A stretch of DNA of 64,000 nucleotides from Actinomadura sp. NAK00032. GTDB lineage: Bacteria; Actinomycetota; Actinomycetes; Streptosporangiales; Streptosporangiaceae. The stretch's first letter is position 1. Each line of letters starts with the position of its first letter. The position numbers and the translations under genes are program-made. The stretch spans positions 6,944,001 to 7,008,000 of the forward strand of contig NZ_CP054932.1 in assembly GCF_013364275.1 (NCBI RefSeq). The letters are read 5' to 3'. This document shows positions 18,037 through 25,805 of this stretch, one piece after another. The notes beneath the pieces were generated by a model. The model saw only the letters and a list, made by a program, of their open reading frames with translations, searched no databases and was not told the origin of the DNA.

Positions 18037-18576
18037 ATGACGCATCAACTGGTTTCCGAGCGGCTCGTCCTGCGGCCGTGGGACGTGGACGACGCCGAGG
18101 CGGCGCTTGACATCTACGGCAGCGCCGAGGTCACGCGCTGGCTCAGCCCGGCCATGGACAGGGTGGCCGACGTCGCCGGCATGCGCTCCTTGATGGAGCG
18201 GTGGATCGCCGAAGGCGCGCGCATGGTCGTCCCCGGCGGCCGCTGGGCCATCGAGAACCGGGAGACCGGGGACCTGGTCGGGGGCGCGACGCTGCTGCCG
18301 CTGCCGCCGGACGAGGCGTACGAGATGGGATGGCAGCTCCGGCCCACGGCGTGGCGCAACGGCTATGCCACCGAGGCCGGGACGGCCCTGGCGCGGTGGG
18401 CGTTCACGCAAGGGCTGGAGGAGGTGATCGCGCTCGTCCGGCCGGCGAACGAGCGCGCCGCCGCGACCGTCGAACGGATCGGCATGGAGTGGGTCGGCGA
18501 GACCGAGAAGTACTACGGGCTGCGGCTCCAGGAATACCGGTTGCGCCCCGGCGACCTCGAGGCGGATGGCCTGTAG
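18037..18576 (+). CDS. GNAT-family N-acetyltransferase (RimJ/RimL type)
   Basis: 179 residues from ATG 18037, with GGAGGA upstream. The N-terminal SERLVLRPWDVDDAEAAL and C-terminal acetyl-CoA region PTAWRNGYATEAGTALARWA, then RPANERAAATVERIGMEWVG, are typical of the Acetyltransf_3 (RimJ/RimL-like) branch. It transfers acetyl from acetyl-CoA to an amine; the acceptor is unknown. It appears as a single-gene unit. Confidence 0.88.
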   Translation: MTHQLVSERLVLRPWDVDDAEAALDIYGSAEVTRWLSPAMDRVADVAGMRSLMERWIAEGARMVVPGGRWAIENRETGDLVGGATLLPLPPDEAYEMGWQLRPTAWRNGYATEAGTALARWAFTQGLEEVIALVRPANERAAATVERIGMEWVGETEKYYGLRLQEYRLRPGDLEADGL

Positions 18577-18723
18577 CGCCATCGCGTCCTGCAAGGACTC
18601 ATCACCTGAACGCAGGATATCGGCGCGCAAGAGGCGACGCGATGTCACATCTGCGGCCCCGGGCCTGTCTTCCTTAAAGCCGAGCCGGCCTTCACCCGCC
18701 GGTGACGAGGATGGGGAGCCGAG

Positions 18724-19260
18724 ATGGACGCGCTGCCGGGAAACTACTATTCCGACCCTGATTCATGGTCGATCGAAGGCGCCGCCGGCGAGGCCGTGCT
18801 GTCGATGGTCACCCCGAGCGGCGTCGAACCGATCTTCCGGTCGGCGGACCTGGAGGGGTCGTTCGTGCTGGGCCCCTCCGGGCTGCTGTCGGGCTTCACC
18901 CTCGACCTCGACCTGCCCGAGCACGCGCTTTCGGCCCGGCGGTGGGGGCGGTCCCCGTCCAGCCTGTCCTGGGAGGCATCGGGCCTGCGGCCGACCGAGA
19001 CGCGGCCGCACGGCCTGGAGGGACGGGGCACGCTCGCCCTCGGACACCGGGACACGCGGACGGCGCTGTCGGGAACCTGCACCCAGGTGCCGAACGCGCG
19101 CACCGGTGCCCCCTACCTCAAGATCGTCCTGCAGACGGTGTTCGCGTCGGCCGCCCTGTGGTGGCCGCGCGAGGCACGGCGGCGGCTTCGTCCCGTCGAA
19201 CTGACCCTGTTCGCCGAGATCCGTCCCGTCCGCATCGGCCCCGGTGCAAAGCGTCGGTAG
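18724..19260 (+). CDS. Hypothetical protein, weakly YceI-like
   Basis: 178 residues, start ATG 18724. No signal peptide or membrane segment. The order of beta-strand-like segments (GSFVLGPSGLLSGFTLDLDL, then GLEGRGTLALGHRDTRTALS and LKIVLQTVF) faintly recalls the YceI polyisoprenoid-binding fold, but key motifs are missing. It sits between a GNAT gene and, convergently, an AraC regulator, with no clear functional link. Codon bias is that of the neighbours. Confidence 0.5.
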   Translation: MDALPGNYYSDPDSWSIEGAAGEAVLSMVTPSGVEPIFRSADLEGSFVLGPSGLLSGFTLDLDLPEHALSARRWGRSPSSLSWEASGLRPTETRPHGLEGRGTLALGHRDTRTALSGTCTQVPNARTGAPYLKIVLQTVFASAALWWPREARRRLRPVELTLFAEIRPVRIGPGAKRR

Positions 19261-19270
19261 GGCGAAGCCC

Positions 19271-20251
19271 TCATCCGCTGACGGCGACGGGCGGGGGCTT
19301 CGGCTTTCGGCGGTAGGCGCCCGGAGATATGCCGATGACCCGTTTGAACGCCACGCTGAACGCGCTTTCGGAGCCGTATCCGACCTCGCGGGCAATGGTG
19401 GCGACAGTGCCGTCACCGCGCCGGAGGCGGTCGGCGGCGAGTTCGATCCGCCAATCGGTGAGGTATTCCAATGGGCCCATGCCGACGGTGCTCCCGAAGC
19501 GCGCCGCCATTGTCGAACGGGAGACACCGGCCGCCCGGGCGAGTTCTTCCACCGTCCACGGATGCGCGGGGCGCAGGTGGATCCGCCGCAGCGCCACGGA
19601 GACCACGGGGTCGCTGGTGCCGGCCAGCCAGCCCGACGTGTGCGGAGCGTCCCGCATGAGGTGGACCCGAAGGACCTGGATCAGCATGACGAGGGCGAGG
19701 TGCTCGGCGACGAGCGTCGAACCGAGCCGCCGGTGCCGCAGTTCGGTGTCGATCTGACCGATCGCCCACCGGACGCCGGCCGCCTCCTCGGCCGCCGCCG
19801 GGACGTGGACGACGGGCGGCAGGTCGTCGAGCAGCAGGGTGCGCGCCCGATCGCCGAACGAGAAGGCACCACCGATCATGAAGACGTCGTCGCCGTCGCC
19901 GGCGCGCGCCACCCCGTCGACGGCCGCGCGGAAGATCGGTCCCGCCGCCGCCGGAACCGCCGCGGGATCGCTGAAGAGCGTGAACGGCCGCGGTCGGGTC
20001 AGCAGGAAGCAGTCGCCCGGCTCAAGGTCGTACGGAGCGTCCCGGCCCTCGATTCTCAGGTGGCATCGACCTCGCCGGACGGAGTTGAACTTCACTCCGG
20101 CCGGGGGGCCGAACTCGATCGCCCAGCTACCGCCGGCGGCGAGGGACGTGGAGATGCGGCTGGTGGCGCCGAGCAGCGCCAGGACGTCCTCCAAGGGATC
20201 CATCCCCGGCCTCCCTGGACGCTCGCTAAAGGAATCCGGACGTTCGATCAT
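19271..20251 (-). CDS. AraC-family regulator with cupin sensor domain
   Basis: 326 residues from ATG 20251. The N-terminal cupin-like AraC_binding domain (CHLRIEGRDAPYDLEPGDCF) is followed by the C-terminal two-helix-turn-helix domain (TVEELARAAGVSRSTMAARF; TVATIAREVGYGSESAFSVA; FKRVIGISPGAYR). Only 36 bp separate it from the divergent SDR gene, so it very likely controls that gene and itself. The SDR substrate or product is a candidate ligand. Confidence 0.9.
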   Translation of the reverse strand: MIERPDSFSERPGRPGMDPLEDVLALLGATSRISTSLAAGGSWAIEFGPPAGVKFNSVRRGRCHLRIEGRDAPYDLEPGDCFLLTRPRPFTLFSDPAAVPAAAGPIFRAAVDGVARAGDGDDVFMIGGAFSFGDRARTLLLDDLPPVVHVPAAAEEAAGVRWAIGQIDTELRHRRLGSTLVAEHLALVMLIQVLRVHLMRDAPHTSGWLAGTSDPVVSVALRRIHLRPAHPWTVEELARAAGVSRSTMAARFGSTVGMGPLEYLTDWRIELAADRLRRGDGTVATIAREVGYGSESAFSVAFKRVIGISPGAYRRKPKPPPVAVSG

Positions 20252-20287
20252 AGTGAGTCCAGTTCTCGGCCCGTACGTTGAGGATTC

Positions 20288-21325
20288 GTGGACAGGACAA
20301 CGCACAGGACGCGAGAGCGTCTCACCACTCCCTTCGGCCCGCGCGCCACCGGCGCCGAGATCCTCGACGGGGTCGACCTCACCGGCCGGCGCATGATCGT
20401 CACCGGTGGGGCGTCCGGCCTCGGCAGCGAGACGGTCCGCGCGCTCGCCCGCGCGGGGGCCGAGGTCACCGTCGCCACCCGCGACCCCGCCCAGGCCGGG
20501 GCGCTCATCGACGAACTGGCGGCCGTGCCCGGGGCGGGCGAGGTCAGGGCGGCGGCGATCGATCTGGCCGGCCTGAAGTCGGTCGCCGCCTTCGCCGACG
20601 CGTGGCGGGGGCCGCTCGACGCGCTGGTGGCCAACGCGGGGATCATGGCGCTTCCGGCTCGGCGGCTCACCTCCTACGGCTGGGAGATGCAACTGGCGAC
20701 CAACTACCTCGGCCATTTCGCCCTTGCCGACGGCCTGCACGGCAATCTCAAGGCTGCGGGCTCGTCCCGCATCGTGCTGGTCGGCTCCGGGGCGAACCTC
20801 TACTCGCCGTTCGTCTTCGACGACCCGCATTTCGAGCGGCGCCCGTACGACCCGTGGTCGGCCTACGGCCAGTCGAAGACCGCGATGGGCCTGCACGCCG
20901 TGGGTGTCGCCCAGCGCTGGGGCGAGGACGGGATCACCGCCAACGCGCTCAACCCGGGTTTCATCCTGACCAAGCTGCAACGCCATCTCAGCGATGACGA
21001 GATGCGCGGCTTCGGCGTGCTGGACGAGGCGGGCGACCTCGTCCAGCCGCCCCATTACAAGACCCCCGCCCAAGGAGCGGCGACCTCCGTGCTGCTCGCG
21101 GCCTCGCCCCTGCTCGACGGCATCAGCGGACGCTACTTCGAGGACAACCAGGAGATCCGGCCCGCGACGGGAGACGAGGAGCCCAACGGGGCCGTCGCCG
21201 CCCACGCGCTCGACCCGGAGGCCGCGGACCGGCTCTGGACGTTCGCCACCAACGCCATCGAGACGGCCGTACCTCGAAACGCCGGCCGCTCGTCCGCCTC
21301 CTCCCCGGCTATTCGCGAGCGGTAG
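20288..21325 (+). CDS. Short-chain dehydrogenase/reductase
   Basis: 345 residues from GTG 20288. A classical SDR with Rossmann motif VTGGASGLGSETV, NAG motif LVANAGIMAL, catalytic Ser in IVLVGSGAN and the active-site YGQSK. Length and the motif NYLGHFALADGL resemble the retinol-dehydrogenase/WW-oxidoreductase-like subgroup that acts on lipophilic alcohols and ketones. It uses NAD(P)H; substrate unknown. It is divergent from its likely AraC regulator, and its 3' end overlaps the end of the convergent qcrB gene by 17 bp. Confidence 0.9.
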   Translation: MDRTTHRTRERLTTPFGPRATGAEILDGVDLTGRRMIVTGGASGLGSETVRALARAGAEVTVATRDPAQAGALIDELAAVPGAGEVRAAAIDLAGLKSVAAFADAWRGPLDALVANAGIMALPARRLTSYGWEMQLATNYLGHFALADGLHGNLKAAGSSRIVLVGSGANLYSPFVFDDPHFERRPYDPWSAYGQSKTAMGLHAVGVAQRWGEDGITANALNPGFILTKLQRHLSDDEMRGFGVLDEAGDLVQPPHYKTPAQGAATSVLLAASPLLDGISGRYFEDNQEIRPATGDEEPNGAVAAHALDPEAADRLWTFATNAIETAVPRNAGRSSASSPAIRER

Positions 21326-22943
21326 GTTCCATCGCCTTTTGTTTCTGGGCTTGGTGGCCGTTGGAGGGCTTGGCCAGGTCGGCGGTGTAGTGGCGGTTGA
21401 GCGCCAGGCGGAGCCTGCCGAGTACGGGGCGGCTTTCGGGGGACGGGACTCCGTTGTGCTCAGGGCGGGTGAGGACGATGGCCGGAGGCGGGCGTTCGTC
21501 GGTGATGGGAGCGGCCTCCTCCGGGGTCAGACGCCGCTCGACCTCGGAGTACCGGCCGTCGGGAGAGCGGACGATGACGCCGGTCTCCACCCCGTGCTCG
21601 ACCAGCGCGCGGTCGCGCGACTGCAGGCCGAGGCAGATCCGGTAGGTGACGGCGTACGCCAGGACCGGGCCGAGGATGAAGGTGACGCGGAAGAACCAGG
21701 TCGTCCAGTAGAGCGGGATGTGGAAGGTGTTCGCGATGACGTCGTTTCCGCCGGCGGCCCACAGCGTGCCGAACCAGACGATCGCGGCCACGCCGAGACC
21801 GGTGCGGGCGGGGACGTCGCGGGGGCGGTCCAGCAGGTTGTGGACCTGGCGGTCGCCGGTCACCCAGCGCTCCAGGAACGGGTAGAGGGCCAGCCCGGTG
21901 AACAGGACGCCGGGGACGCCCAGGGCGGGGATGAGCACGCCGAGCGCGAAGGTGTGCCCCATCACGTTCCATTCCCAGCCGGGCATCATCCGCAGCGCGC
22001 CCTCCAGCCAGCCCATGTACCAGTCGGGCTGCGAGCCGGAACTGATCGCGCCCGGGTCGTAGGGGCCGTACAGCCAGATCGGGTTGATCTGGAAGAACGT
22101 GGCGAGAATGACGCACGTGGCGACGATCCAGAGGAACCACGCGGTGGTCTTGGCGATGAAGACCGGGTAGAACGGGTCGCCGTACTGCGTCTTGTTGGTG
22201 GCGCGCTTGCCGGGGAAGGTCGTGTGCATCACCCGCCAGGTCATCACCACCCCGTGCAGCGGGATCAGCGCGGCCAGCAGGCCGGGGATCAGCAGGACGT
22301 GGACGACGTACAGCCGAGAGATGATCATGTCGCCCGGGAACTCGCCGCCGAACAGGAACATCTGCGCGTACGAGCCGACGAGGGGGACGCTCAGCAGGAC
22401 GCCCTCGAGAATCCGCAGGCCGGTGCCCGACAGCAGGTCGTCGGGGAGCGAGTAACCGAGCAGCCCGTTCACCATCACCAGCATGAACAGCACGACTCCG
22501 ACCAGCCAGTTCAGCTCGCGGGGCTTGCGGTACGAACCGGTGAAGAAATGGCGGAGCAGGTGGAGGAGGATGGCCCCGATGAACAGGAGCGTCGCCCAGT
22601 GATGGATCTGGCGGACGAGCAGCCCGCCGCGCACGTCGAAGGAGATGCGCAGGGCGGACTCGTACGCCTTGCTCATCTCGACGCCCCGCAGTTTGGTGTA
22701 CGACCCGTCGTAGACGACCTCCTCCATGCTCGGCACGAAGAACAGGGTGAGGAACACCCCGGTCACGAGGACGACGACGAACGCGTACAGCGCGATCTCA
22801 CCGAGCAGAAAGCTCCAGTGGTCGGGGAACGCCTTGCGCATCGACCTCCGGACCCATGCCATCCCCCCGAACCGCTCGTCGATCGCGCCCGCCGCGCCCA
22901 CGACGGCCGTCGGCGGCCTGCGCCCCTTCTGGTCGGCTACCAC
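21309..22943 (-). CDS. qcrB: Cytochrome b subunit of bc complex (orphan QcrB)
   Basis: 544 residues from GTG 22943 (GGGAGGT upstream). Eight or more membrane segments. The heme-ligating His pairs are in VRQIHHWATLLF with LLHLLRHFFTGSYRKPRELN, and in VVHVLLIPGLLAALIPLHGV. The quinone-site motif is PDWYMGWLEGALRMMP (the PDWY variant of PEWY), and a C-terminal hydrophilic tail is typical of actinobacterial QcrB. The normal qcrC-qcrA-qcrB operon and cytochrome c oxidase genes are absent here, so it is a duplicate cytochrome b. It may replace the housekeeping subunit under certain conditions or with bc-targeting inhibitors; this is inference. Confidence 0.92.
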   Translation of the reverse strand: MVADQKGRRPPTAVVGAAGAIDERFGGMAWVRRSMRKAFPDHWSFLLGEIALYAFVVVLVTGVFLTLFFVPSMEEVVYDGSYTKLRGVEMSKAYESALRISFDVRGGLLVRQIHHWATLLFIGAILLHLLRHFFTGSYRKPRELNWLVGVVLFMLVMVNGLLGYSLPDDLLSGTGLRILEGVLLSVPLVGSYAQMFLFGGEFPGDMIISRLYVVHVLLIPGLLAALIPLHGVVMTWRVMHTTFPGKRATNKTQYGDPFYPVFIAKTTAWFLWIVATCVILATFFQINPIWLYGPYDPGAISSGSQPDWYMGWLEGALRMMPGWEWNVMGHTFALGVLIPALGVPGVLFTGLALYPFLERWVTGDRQVHNLLDRPRDVPARTGLGVAAIVWFGTLWAAGGNDVIANTFHIPLYWTTWFFRVTFILGPVLAYAVTYRICLGLQSRDRALVEHGVETGVIVRSPDGRYSEVERRLTPEEAAPITDERPPPAIVLTRPEHNGVPSPESRPVLGRLRLALNRHYTADLAKPSNGHQAQKQKAMEPTARE

Positions 22944-23250
22944 GGGAACCTCCCGCCTGCGGCACGCGCCCGCACGATGGCACCGCTCTCGGCCGAGTGC
23001 AGGGAGGGCATGTCCGTCACGGACGGCACGGCGAGACCGGCCGCACAACTTCGAAGAGTGATGACTCGCATACGGATTCGGTCCTTTTCAGGGATCATTG
23101 GCTCTCAGCAAGAGATGACCAGGTAGGTCCCTCGGGATGTGACAACTCAGCGCGTCCGCAGAGGAAACACACATCCCACGAAGCAGTACCGCCCCGTCCG
23201 CCGTCGCCCCTGCCGGGCCGGACCGTGGCCGAGCAGGGCCTCAACCCGCA
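22944..23250. other. Intergenic stretch upstream of qcrB
   Basis: 307 bp between two minus-strand genes. It should hold the qcrB promoter. I see no gene and no strong hairpin. Confidence 0.4.
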
Positions 23251-23583
23251 TCAGGATGACGCGCGCCGCCACCATCGCGTTCGACGCGGCTTCTCATTGA
23301 GAACCTTCAGCGCGTCCCTGCACGACATCCCGCGCGCACGCATCACGACATAGTCCCCGAGCTCCGTGACGGTCAACGCAAAGTCAGTCACGTCCAGGAC
23401 CTTCACTTCGCGGACCGCCGCGCTTATTTCCAGCAAGGAGCCTCCCCCGGCAGAAAACTCGACGTCCACGCCGCAGGGATGCTCGTAGAGCGGAAACTCG
23501 AAGGTCGCCGAGAGATTCTCGGCCGAGAGCCGCTGACGGAGGTACTCGACCACTTCTGCGGCGCGGCCCACATCGTCATTCAC
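23251..23583 (-). CDS. Small hypothetical protein
   Basis: 110 residues. GTG 23583 is chosen because AGAAGGAGA lies just upstream; a GTG at 23604 precedes that ribosome site. Soluble, with acidic N-terminal half, beta-strand-like middle (GCGVDVEFSAGGG-like region) and a basic Trp-rich tail (KPRRTRWWRR). I recognise no family. It lies 42 bp upstream of nothing on its strand except qcrB, and follows the epoxide hydrolase stop region. Confidence 0.5.
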   Translation of the reverse strand: MNDDVGRAAEVVEYLRQRLSAENLSATFEFPLYEHPCGVDVEFSAGGGSLLEISAAVREVKVLDVTDFALTVTELGDYVVMRARGMSCRDALKVLNEKPRRTRWWRRASS

Positions 23584-23625
23584 GGGTTCTCCTTCTGCCC
23601 CCACGCAATATGACTCGGGTGGGGT

Positions 23626-24861
23626 TCAGGGCCTGCGGGTGTGGAAGGTGCGGCGCAGGTCGGTGACCCAGGCTTCGGGGTTCTCCCAGGGGATGAAGTG
23701 GCCGCCGTGGTCGTGCGCGTTGACGTTGACGTGGTTGAACCAAGCGGCCTGGGGGCCGGTCTTGAACGCCTGGACGCGCTCGTCGGCGGTGTGGATGCCG
23801 GGCGGGTTCTCGTACGTGACGAAGGTGAGGCCGACCGGGGCCTGGACGACCGGGGTGCGGTCGTGGGCAGGGGCCCAGGGGTAGCGGTTGGCGTTGGCGT
23901 AGTAGCGCATCGAGGTGCCGATGGAGTTGTTCACCCAGTAGATCGTGGCGTGGGTGAGCAGGTCGTCCCTGGTGAAGACGGACTCGACGTCGCCGCCGTT
24001 GTCGCTCCAGGCGTTCCAGCGCTCGAGTAGCCAGGCGAGCAGTCCGGCGGGCGAGTCGCTCAGCCCGTGGGCCAGGGTCGCGCCGTCGAGCGTGTGCACG
24101 GCGAGGTGGGACGCCGAGCGGTGGTCCAGCTCGATGATGCGGGCGCGGACGTCGGCGGGCTGGTCGTCGGTGAGGGGGCGGTTCCGGGCGAAGTCCCAGG
24201 CGCGGGGGCCGTTGAAGAAGTCGAGCGGCAGCCCGGAGCCGATGTGGACGCCGTACAGCTCGCCGGCGTACTTGTGGCCGAGCTGGCTGGAGACGATCCC
24301 GCCGATGTCGCAGCCCCCGGCGGCGTACCTCTCGTATCCCAGCGTCTCGGTCATCAGGGTGTGCCAGAGGTCGGCGACCTTCCAGAAGTTGACGTCCGGG
24401 AAGCCGGTGAGCGGGCCGGGGAAACCGAAGCCCGGGAGGGACGGCACGATGACGTCGAACGCGTCGGCGGGGTCGCCGCCGGACGCGGCCGGGTCGGCGA
24501 GCGGGTCGATCACCTTCGACCAGTGCCAGAACGTCCAGGGCCAGCCGTGGGTGAGGATCAGCGGGATCGGGCGGGGGCCGCGGCCCGGCTTGCGCATGAA
24601 GTGCACCGGGACGCCGGCGACGCCGACCTGGTAGTGCTCATAGGCGTTGATGGCGGCCTCGGCCTTGCGCCAGTCGTATTCGTCCCGCCAGTAGGCGACC
24701 AGTCCGCGGAGATGGTCGTCGGGGACGCCGTAGGACCAGTCCTCGTTCGCCTCGTCCAGTGGCGGGCGGGTCAAGACCAGCCGGGCGCGCAGATCATCGA
24801 GGGCCTCGTCGGGCACATGGATCGGAGTGGACTCAAGCGGAAAGGTGCGCGCTGTGCTCAT
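23626..24861 (-). CDS. Epoxide hydrolase (EHN, alpha/beta hydrolase)
   Basis: 411 residues from ATG 24861; frames further upstream belong to the divergent gene. The N-terminal EHN domain (STPIHVPDEALDDLRARLVL) precedes an alpha/beta-hydrolase fold: oxyanion HGWPWTFWHW, nucleophile Asp in AAGGCDIGGIVSSQLG, and the charge-relay His in NAHDHGGHFIPWENPE. The family (microsomal-type epoxide hydrolases) opens epoxides by an ester intermediate. Some members act in antibiotic tailoring, but no biosynthetic cluster surrounds it here. Divergent from the pentapeptide-repeat gene with only 45 bp between. Confidence 0.9.
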   Translation of the reverse strand: MSTARTFPLESTPIHVPDEALDDLRARLVLTRPPLDEANEDWSYGVPDDHLRGLVAYWRDEYDWRKAEAAINAYEHYQVGVAGVPVHFMRKPGRGPRPIPLILTHGWPWTFWHWSKVIDPLADPAASGGDPADAFDVIVPSLPGFGFPGPLTGFPDVNFWKVADLWHTLMTETLGYERYAAGGCDIGGIVSSQLGHKYAGELYGVHIGSGLPLDFFNGPRAWDFARNRPLTDDQPADVRARIIELDHRSASHLAVHTLDGATLAHGLSDSPAGLLAWLLERWNAWSDNGGDVESVFTRDDLLTHATIYWVNNSIGTSMRYYANANRYPWAPAHDRTPVVQAPVGLTFVTYENPPGIHTADERVQAFKTGPQAAWFNHVNVNAHDHGGHFIPWENPEAWVTDLRRTFHTRRP

Positions 24862-24906
24862 GGCGTGATTCTTTCCGGTCCGGTGGGAGCCGGTAACGTC
24901 GCGGCC

Positions 24907-25596
24907 ATGCCAGCCCGTACCCGCAGCGCCCGGCGCGTGCACCGTGTCACGCCGCTCCGCGACCCCCGACCGCCCCGGCTTCCGGCCAGTCTGTCCCCGG
25001 CGTCCCCGGCCGACCGGGAGCTGGCCCACGATGGGAAGTACCTGTCGCTGGCCTACGGCCCCGAGCGGGTGACCGGCGCCGAGACCGAGAACGCCGAGGT
25101 CGAGCGGTGCCGTTTCACGGGCACCACGGTGGCGGGATCGCTGGCCCGGGCCGAGATCACCGACGCCGAGCTGACCGGATGCGACCTGGCCAACCTGCGG
25201 CTCCTGGACTCCCACGTCACCACCGCGGCCGTCCTGGACTGCCGGATGACCGGGATGCGGCTGGACGACGGCGCGCTGCGCGAGGTGCTGTTCACCGGCT
25301 GCCGCGCCAACCTGGCCTCGTTCCGGTTCGCCCAGCTGCGCGAGGTGGTGTTCCGCGACTGCAACCTGTCCGAGGCGAACTTCCAGAACAGCGAGTTGAC
25401 GCGGGTCCAGTTCGAACGCTGCGACCTCACCGGGGCGCAGTTCTCCGCGGCTCAGCTGGCCCAGGTCCGCTTCTCCGGCTGCGACCTGTCCGGGATCGGC
25501 GGGATCGGCTCACTGGAAGGCGCGATCATGTCGCGGGCGGACGCCACCGCCCTCCTCGACCAGCTCGCCGCCGCGCTGGGCATCACGATCGACTGA
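24907..25596 (+). CDS. Pentapeptide repeat protein
   Basis: 229 residues from ATG 24907. After a basic Pro/Arg-rich leader come about 25 pentapeptide-like units (A/CxLxx, for example CRFTGTTVAGSLARAEITDA; ELTGCDLANLRLLDS; FRDCNLSEANFQNSELTRVQ), which fold as a right-handed beta-helix. Some family members, such as MfpA and Qnr, mimic DNA and protect gyrase from fluoroquinolones. The repeat here is of the general type, so a resistance role is only possible. The last 30 residues form helices. Confidence 0.88.
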   Translation: MPARTRSARRVHRVTPLRDPRPPRLPASLSPASPADRELAHDGKYLSLAYGPERVTGAETENAEVERCRFTGTTVAGSLARAEITDAELTGCDLANLRLLDSHVTTAAVLDCRMTGMRLDDGALREVLFTGCRANLASFRFAQLREVVFRDCNLSEANFQNSELTRVQFERCDLTGAQFSAAQLAQVRFSGCDLSGIGGIGSLEGAIMSRADATALLDQLAAALGITID

Positions 25597-25692
25597 CGTG
25601 GGCACCGCAGGCGGTCGGTAAAGGAGTGGACGAGGTAGCGCGCGGGCTTGTAGCTTGCGGGTGGCCGTGACACTGCCGAGGAGGTGAGCCCC

Positions 25693-25746
25693 ATGAACGC
25701 TGTATCGATGTGGGTGCTCCCCTCGTCGTCATGGTCGGGCGATTGA
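25693..25746 (+). CDS. Putative 17-residue leader peptide upstream of rox
   Basis: A short frame, MNAVSMWVLPSSSWSGD then TGA, preceded by GAGGAGGTGAGCCCC, which is a near-perfect ribosome site. It ends 59 bp before the rox start, and a hairpin (25762-25790) follows it. This arrangement resembles leader peptides of attenuation-controlled resistance genes. It contains two Trp codons. Translation is unproven. Confidence 0.4.
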   Translation: MNAVSMWVLPSSSWSGD

Positions 25747-25761
25747 CGTAGGGGTCTCGCC

Positions 25762-25790
25762 GGGAGCGCCTCGACACACCAGGCACTCCC
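25762..25790 (+). promoter_or_regulatory. Hairpin between leader ORF and rox
   Basis: GGGAGCGCCT (25762-25771) and AGGCACTCCC (25781-25790) pair in 9 of 10 positions around a 9-base loop, 15 bp before the rox start codon. It may act as an attenuator or ribosome-access switch for rox. Confidence 0.4.
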
Positions 25791-25805
25791 GAAAGGCAAC
25801 ACCCC

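Noticed and set aside
25600..25800. Rifamycin-associated element (RAE) upstream of rox
   Set aside because: I looked for the GGGGCTTGCGGCAAGGCCC palindrome. GGGCTTGTAGCTTGCGGG near 25645-25662 is similar in bases but is not palindromic.
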